In this document: positions 59,834-64,000 of the stretch, in pieces
Layout of the letters: the number at the start of each line of letters is the position of its first letter
How positions within the stretch are numbered: the first letter of the stretch is position 1
Origin: Arcobacter sp. F155
GTDB lineage: Bacteria > Campylobacterota > Campylobacteria > Campylobacterales > Arcobacteraceae
Assembly (NCBI RefSeq): GCF_004116455.1
Contig: NZ_PDJU01000003.1
Location: forward strand, 1 to 64,000
Length of the DNA stretch: 64,000 nt
Reading direction: 5' to 3'
Program-made: the position numbers and the translations under genes
The notes under the pieces: model-generated
Seen by the model: the letters and a program-made list of their open reading frames with translations, nothing else
What the model was told of the DNA's origin: nothing
Databases searched by the model: none

Positions 59834-62039
59834 TTTGTGCCTCTTTCTTTGGAAGTTTTATAGTAAAGACTACATTCTCGTCTTTATTTTGTACTGTAAT
59901 TTGCCCATTCATCTTATCTTCAACAATTACCTTTGCCATATAAAGACCAAAGCCAGTACCTCTTTTTTTAGTAGTAAAATATGGCTCGAAAATTTTATCA
60001 ATGATATTTGCTTCAATATTTCCACCATCATCAATTATTTCTATTATATTATATTTTTTACTTTCATCTACATTAATTGTTAAATTGTATTTTACATTTG
60101 TTTGTTTATCTATAATTTTATTTTTTGCATTGTTTATAAGATTTAATAAAACCTGTTTAAACTCATTTTCATAACCATAAATAAGTAAATCATCACCTTC
60201 GTAGTTATAGTTTACTTTCATATTAATATTCGAGTAGAAAATCTGTTTTCCAATAATCTCAAAAATCTCTTCAAAAGAGTTTTTAATTGAGAAGATAATC
60301 TTTTTTGTAGAAGGTTTTAAAAAGTTTCTAAAATCACTTAATGTTTTTGACATATATTTTATTTGCACCATTGAATCATTAACAAACTCTTGAACCTGAG
60401 AGTTTTTTAACTCTCCTAATAAAAATGATGTCTGAATATCTTGAACCTCAGCAGAAAGCTCTACAAGTGGCTCATTCCATTGGTGGGCAATTGCTGCAAC
60501 CATATCACCCATTTCAGCTAACTTACCTTGTTGTATTAAAAACTGCTTTTGCTGAATTCGCTCTGTTATATCATCCATAATACATACAATTCCACCAATA
60601 GAACTATCATTATCTAGATAAACAGCTTTTTTGATAATTATATGTTTCATTTGATTGTCAGATAGGTGTAAAGTTATCTCTGAAGTATCTGTTCCAAAAG
60701 TTCTTAATAGCTTTTTATCAACTGCTTCATTTTTTCTTGCAATATCAGGGGCAAAGAAATCTTTAGCTGTTTTTCCAATCACATCTTTTTTTGGAATATT
60801 TAAAAGTTCAGAAAAGGCTTTATTGCAACCTAAAAACTTTCCATCTTTATTTTTATAGTAAATTGCATTTGGTAAAGTATCTAATAAAACTTTATCAAAC
60901 TTAATTCTATTTTGTAGGTCTTTCTCAACTCTCATTCTTCTTTGAATATTTGCTTTCATAGAAAAAACCATAATTAAAAGGATTCCAATAATTATGATTA
61001 TAACTACTACTAACTTTGTATATTTTCTAAAAAAACCATGGGGTTCATTTATAAGCTCATACTCTTTTAAAATATTTTCAACACTTAAATCAAATCTATC
61101 TAACTCTTTATAGTCAAAAATATATCTATTTGGAGATTTTTCTATAACAGGAATTTCTTTTACACTTTTGCCATTTAAAACTTGTAAGGTCATATTTGCA
61201 ACTGCTTCACCTTGAGCCTTTGCAGAAGTTAATAAACCTCCAACCATTCCATAATCTAAATAAAAATCCCAAAGTCCATATGTGGGAACTTGGCTTACTT
61301 CATATATTTTTTTAAAACTCTGTTTATAGGTAAAAAATTTTCCTGTTTTGTCTTTAAATAAAAGTACAAATAAAAGTGCACTCTTCTTTTTATCTAGATT
61401 TACAACCTTCTTTTTTAGATTATCAATATCTAAATTATCTACATACTCGATATCTATCTTTTCAGAATACTTCTCAATTACAGGCCTTAAGTCTCTTTTT
61501 ACTGCAAGTCCTGTTTTTGATTTATCATTTATTATAAGTAGTTTTTCTAGTTCTGGTTGCATACGAAGAATAAGTTCAAAGTTTTTCTCTAAATCAACTT
61601 GTTCAACTACCCCTGTCATATACTCTTTCATATTGTTTTCGCCAAGTAAAGCTTTATCGAAATTATTGATTCCACAAAATAGTATTGGTAAATCTTTAAA
61701 GAGGTACTCATGGTATCTTATTGCAAACTCAAAAGCATTATTATCACTAACAATGATAAGGTCAAAATTTCTTGTTGAAAATTGTTCTTTGTAAAGTTGT
61801 GCTAATTTATTTAAGTAATTAGGTGTAGCTACATGTTTTGTATCCATGTAAATAGTAGTAAGGTCTATGTCTTTTTCATTTTTAAACTTCTTCTCTATTT
61901 CTAAAGAGATATCATCACTCCATTTGTATCCTTTATGATAAGAATGAAGTAACAACACCTCTTTAGAAGCGAATAAAGAACTTAAAAACAGTAATAAAAT
62001 TAACAGTAATCTCAAAATAATCCTTATGTTATCTTTCAA
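59814..62039 (-). CDS. Histidine kinase with ABC-type periplasmic binding domain
   Basis: 741 aa. A signal helix (6-24) is followed by an ABC_sub_bind-like periplasmic domain (about 25-320, KEVLLLHSYHKGYKW...). Then come a membrane helix (about 352-372), a PAS domain (about 390-500) and the kinase core. The H box reads AIAHQWNEPLVEL, with N-E replacing the R-Q of its relatives. ATPase motifs: NEFKQVLLNLINNAKN, DDGGNIE, GTGFGLYMA. It lies 19 bp after lutC. It may sense the transported acid directly. Confidence 0.9.
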   Translation of the reverse strand: MKDNIRIILRLLLILLLFLSSLFASKEVLLLHSYHKGYKWSDDISLEIEKKFKNEKDIDLTTIYMDTKHVATPNYLNKLAQLYKEQFSTRNFDLIIVSDNNAFEFAIRYHEYLFKDLPILFCGINNFDKALLGENNMKEYMTGVVEQVDLEKNFELILRMQPELEKLLIINDKSKTGLAVKRDLRPVIEKYSEKIDIEYVDNLDIDNLKKKVVNLDKKKSALLFVLLFKDKTGKFFTYKQSFKKIYEVSQVPTYGLWDFYLDYGMVGGLLTSAKAQGEAVANMTLQVLNGKSVKEIPVIEKSPNRYIFDYKELDRFDLSVENILKEYELINEPHGFFRKYTKLVVVIIIIIGILLIMVFSMKANIQRRMRVEKDLQNRIKFDKVLLDTLPNAIYYKNKDGKFLGCNKAFSELLNIPKKDVIGKTAKDFFAPDIARKNEAVDKKLLRTFGTDTSEITLHLSDNQMKHIIIKKAVYLDNDSSIGGIVCIMDDITERIQQKQFLIQQGKLAEMGDMVAAIAHQWNEPLVELSAEVQDIQTSFLLGELKNSQVQEFVNDSMVQIKYMSKTLSDFRNFLKPSTKKIIFSIKNSFEEIFEIIGKQIFYSNINMKVNYNYEGDDLLIYGYENEFKQVLLNLINNAKNKIIDKQTNVKYNLTINVDESKKYNIIEIIDDGGNIEANIIDKIFEPYFTTKKRGTGFGLYMAKVIVEDKMNGQITVQNKDENVVFTIKLPKKEAQNENPTT

Positions 62040-62058
62040 TTATAACATAATTAGCAAA

Positions 62059-62643
62059 CTATTCTACAAAAATTACATATCCTGATTTTGGACCGTGCGC
62101 TCCAATTACCAATGACTGTTCAATATCAGCAGTTTTTGAAGGACCACTAATAAACGCTCCATAAGAAGGCTCACCAAATGAGATTAATTCATAAGCTTCA
62201 TGCATATTGTTTACAATTGCACTTTTTTCTAATACAAGAATGATATTTTGTGCAATAAAATATAAAGCTCTGTGTCTGTTGTCTCTATTTTTAACCCAAA
62301 CAGCACCATTTTCAGCAACTGCAAACTCACCTTTAACAACAGCTAAATCAATATCTTTTAGATTATGTGGGTCTGCTTCCTCATTTGCATCAAAATTTGC
62401 TAATGAAAAACCTTCAATATTTGAAGTTATAAGTTTTTCATCTGGATATAAAGATTTAATTGTTTCTTCTAACTCTTCTTTTTTTATAAATAAAGCTTTC
62501 CCACCAACTGACTCAAGCATAGTTGAAAAGTGTGAATGTTTATCTTCAAAAGTTAAGCCAAAGTTTGAGTAATCTGGTAAACTAGTATCTTGAACTACAT
62601 TGTTAGTTCTAATATTCTTTAATATTAATTCTTTACTTGTCAT
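62059..62643 (-). CDS. lutC: Lactate utilisation protein C (LUD domain)
   Basis: 194 aa from ATG at 62643 (GAGGAGTTTGG upstream); an ORF reading to 62721 lies inside lutB. The LUD domain is shown by EEADPHNLKDIDLAVVKGEFAVAENGAVWV in pieces and the C-terminal EQSLVIGAHGPKSGYVIFVE. LutC is needed with LutA and LutB to oxidise L-lactate to pyruvate. It overlaps lutB by 11 bp. Confidence 0.92.
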   Translation of the reverse strand: MTSKELILKNIRTNNVVQDTSLPDYSNFGLTFEDKHSHFSTMLESVGGKALFIKKEELEETIKSLYPDEKLITSNIEGFSLANFDANEEADPHNLKDIDLAVVKGEFAVAENGAVWVKNRDNRHRALYFIAQNIILVLEKSAIVNNMHEAYELISFGEPSYGAFISGPSKTADIEQSLVIGAHGPKSGYVIFVE

Positions 62644-64000
62644 TTCCAAACTCCTCTTTATAAATCTCTTTAAAACTCTTCTTAGGCATAGTAGGAATAT
62701 CTCTTTGTTTTCCCCAAACATTAAATCTATTATAAATCATAAATTTAGGTAAAAATGGTACCACTTTTCTGGCTACCTTTCCTGCAAAATCAAATAGTGC
62801 TGGTTTACTCATTAGCCAAGAAGCAAACTGCATTGATAATCTTTTTTGATTAGAGATAATATTTTTCTCTCTTAGGTCTTGTCTATGTGTGTAAAGCTGC
62901 GAATCTAAGTCAATCTTCACAGGACAAACATTTGAACATGAACCACAAAGTGTACAAGCAAAAGATAGTGTTTTATGCTTTTTTGGGTCTCTAAATGTTC
63001 CTAGTGTTGAACCAATTGGTCCAGGAATAACATAGTCATATGAGTGACCACCTGACCTTCTATAAATAGGACAAGTATTCATACAAGCACCACATCTAAT
63101 ACAGTTTAATGCTTTTTTATAAGATTCTGATTGTAAAAATGGTGTTCTTTTGTTATCTACAATTACAATATGCATCTGTCCACCTTCAACTGGACCGTGA
63201 AAGTGTGATGTATATGAAGTGATTGCTTGACCAGTAGCACTTCTTGCAAGTAGTCTTGTAAATACAGATAAGTCTTGAAGTCTAGGAACTACTTTTTCAA
63301 TTCCCATACATGCAATATGAAGTTTAGGTAAAGAAGCACCCATATCTGCATTACCTTCGTTTGTACAAACTACAACTCCCCCGGTATTTGCAATTGCAAA
63401 GTTAACCCCAGTAATACCAGCATCTGCATCTAAGAACTTTTGTCTTAAATCAGCTCTTGCTGCTCTTGTTAAATATGTTGGGTCATAGTTTCCTTTTTCA
63501 GTTCCCATTTTTTCATGGAAAGTATCAGAAACATCTTGCTTTTTTAAGTGAATTGCTGGAAGTACAATATGTGAAGGTGGTTCATTTCTTAGTTGAACAA
63601 TTCTTTCACCTAAATCTGTATCAATAACTTCCATTCCTTTAGATTCTAAATAAGGATTTAAGTGACACTCTTCTGTTAGCATAGATTTTGATTTAACAAC
63701 TTTTTTAACATTGTTTTCACTTAAAATTCTATGTACTATTTCATTGTGTTCTTTTGCATCTTTTGCAAAGTGAACTTTTATTCCCTTTGCATTTGCATTT
63801 TTTTCAAACTCTAAAAGATATTTATCTAAGTTTGCCATAGTATGAGACTTGATTTGGTCAGCATACCTTCTTAATGTTTCCCACTCTGGAATAGTTTTAG
63901 TAGTTCTATCTCTTTTTTCTCTTACAAACCAAAGAGCTTGGTCATGCCAATGCATTCTTTCATCATTTGCCACAAACTCTTTAGCTTTTGCTGGATGGTC
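62633..64000 (-). CDS. lutB: Lactate utilisation protein B, iron-sulfur subunit (5' end cut off)
   Basis: The frame remains open to base 64000, reading DHPAKAKEF before a GTG at 63973, and relatives extend beyond that, so the start is outside the window. Visible: LUD-type region with TEECHLNPYLE and TNEGNADMGASLPK, then two 4Fe-4S motifs, CIRCGACMNTCPIY and CTLCGSCSNVCPVKI. It carries electrons in L-lactate oxidation. lutA is expected just beyond the window. Confidence 0.93.
   Translation of the reverse strand, partial: DHPAKAKEFVANDERMHWHDQALWFVREKRDRTTKTIPEWETLRRYADQIKSHTMANLDKYLLEFEKNANAKGIKVHFAKDAKEHNEIVHRILSENNVKKVVKSKSMLTEECHLNPYLESKGMEVIDTDLGERIVQLRNEPPSHIVLPAIHLKKQDVSDTFHEKMGTEKGNYDPTYLTRAARADLRQKFLDADAGITGVNFAIANTGGVVVCTNEGNADMGASLPKLHIACMGIEKVVPRLQDLSVFTRLLARSATGQAITSYTSHFHGPVEGGQMHIVIVDNKRTPFLQSESYKKALNCIRCGACMNTCPIYRRSGGHSYDYVIPGPIGSTLGTFRDPKKHKTLSFACTLCGSCSNVCPVKIDLDSQLYTHRQDLREKNIISNQKRLSMQFASWLMSKPALFDFAGKVARKVVPFLPKFMIYNRFNVWGKQRDIPTMPKKSFKEIYKEEFGNDK

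Overview
The window is a low-GC, gene-dense bacterial chromosome segment that looks like Arcobacter and relatives (Campylobacterota, Arcobacteraceae). The reasons are a bipartite energy-taxis pair resembling Campylobacter CetA/CetB, many histidine kinases with the HQWRQPL-type phosphoacceptor box, a UbiA-family prenyltransferase of the type used for menaquinone, CcoG, a Dld of the Helicobacter/Campylobacter type and LutBC lactate genes. I saw no CRISPR array, insertion sequence or prophage. The one RNA gene found is a tRNA-Arg (anticodon TCG).

Layout. 1-7.9 kb: chemotaxis and signalling (two chemoreceptors, a CetA/CetB-like pair, a Cache-domain kinase, a GGDEF protein), the tRNA and an MscS channel. 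7.9-16.3 kb: housekeeping run (prenyltransferase, miaA, rpmE with a structured leader, rsmI, rlmB, an exported protein of unknown function, alaC, hom, a MATE pump). 16.3-25 kb: an accessory metal/sulfur stress block. On the minus strand lie yceI, a three-gene HvfABC/Buf-type system (a secreted precursor with four CGAGKCG cores, an MNIO/DUF692 maturase and a DUF2063 partner), a kinase-regulator pair, and a sulfide:quinone-oxidoreductase-like flavoprotein with DUF1641. A divergent second regulator-kinase pair and a cytochrome c complete it. 25-31.6 kb: envelope proteins, small unknown genes, a zinc peptidase, a LMW phosphatase, a nitrilase-family hydrolase and a phosphohexomutase. 31.7-40.5 kb: a two-component system, ccoG, LysE exporter, proA, trxA, and two HxlR regulators facing trxA and an AcuI-like reductase. 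40.6-48.9 kb: a two-partner secretion pair (TpsA 1292 aa with GLUG repeats, TpsB) followed by its likely two-component system. 48.8-52.7 kb: fetB-gpsA-gatB-SurA-like operon. 52.8-64 kb: a lactate island with dld, a previously easy-to-miss 37-codon gene, a DctPQM TRAP transporter, a two-component system whose kinase has an ABC-type periplasmic binding domain, lutC and lutB (cut by the window edge).

How they work together. Five complete two-component systems occur. Beside four of them I see short direct repeats with an 11-bp period, the spacing used by OmpR/PhoB-family regulators. These lie upstream of sqr (perfect 11-bp tandem), between yceI and its regulator, upstream of tpsA, and between the lactate regulator and dctP. 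The repeat sequences differ, suggesting that each regulator controls its own neighbours.

The observations most worth follow-up are: the HvfABC-type RiPP system with its own regulators; the sqr operator; the 37-aa gene between dctM and dld; the T6 tract that breaks the natural ATG start of the kinase at 23.35 kb; and the rpmE leader.
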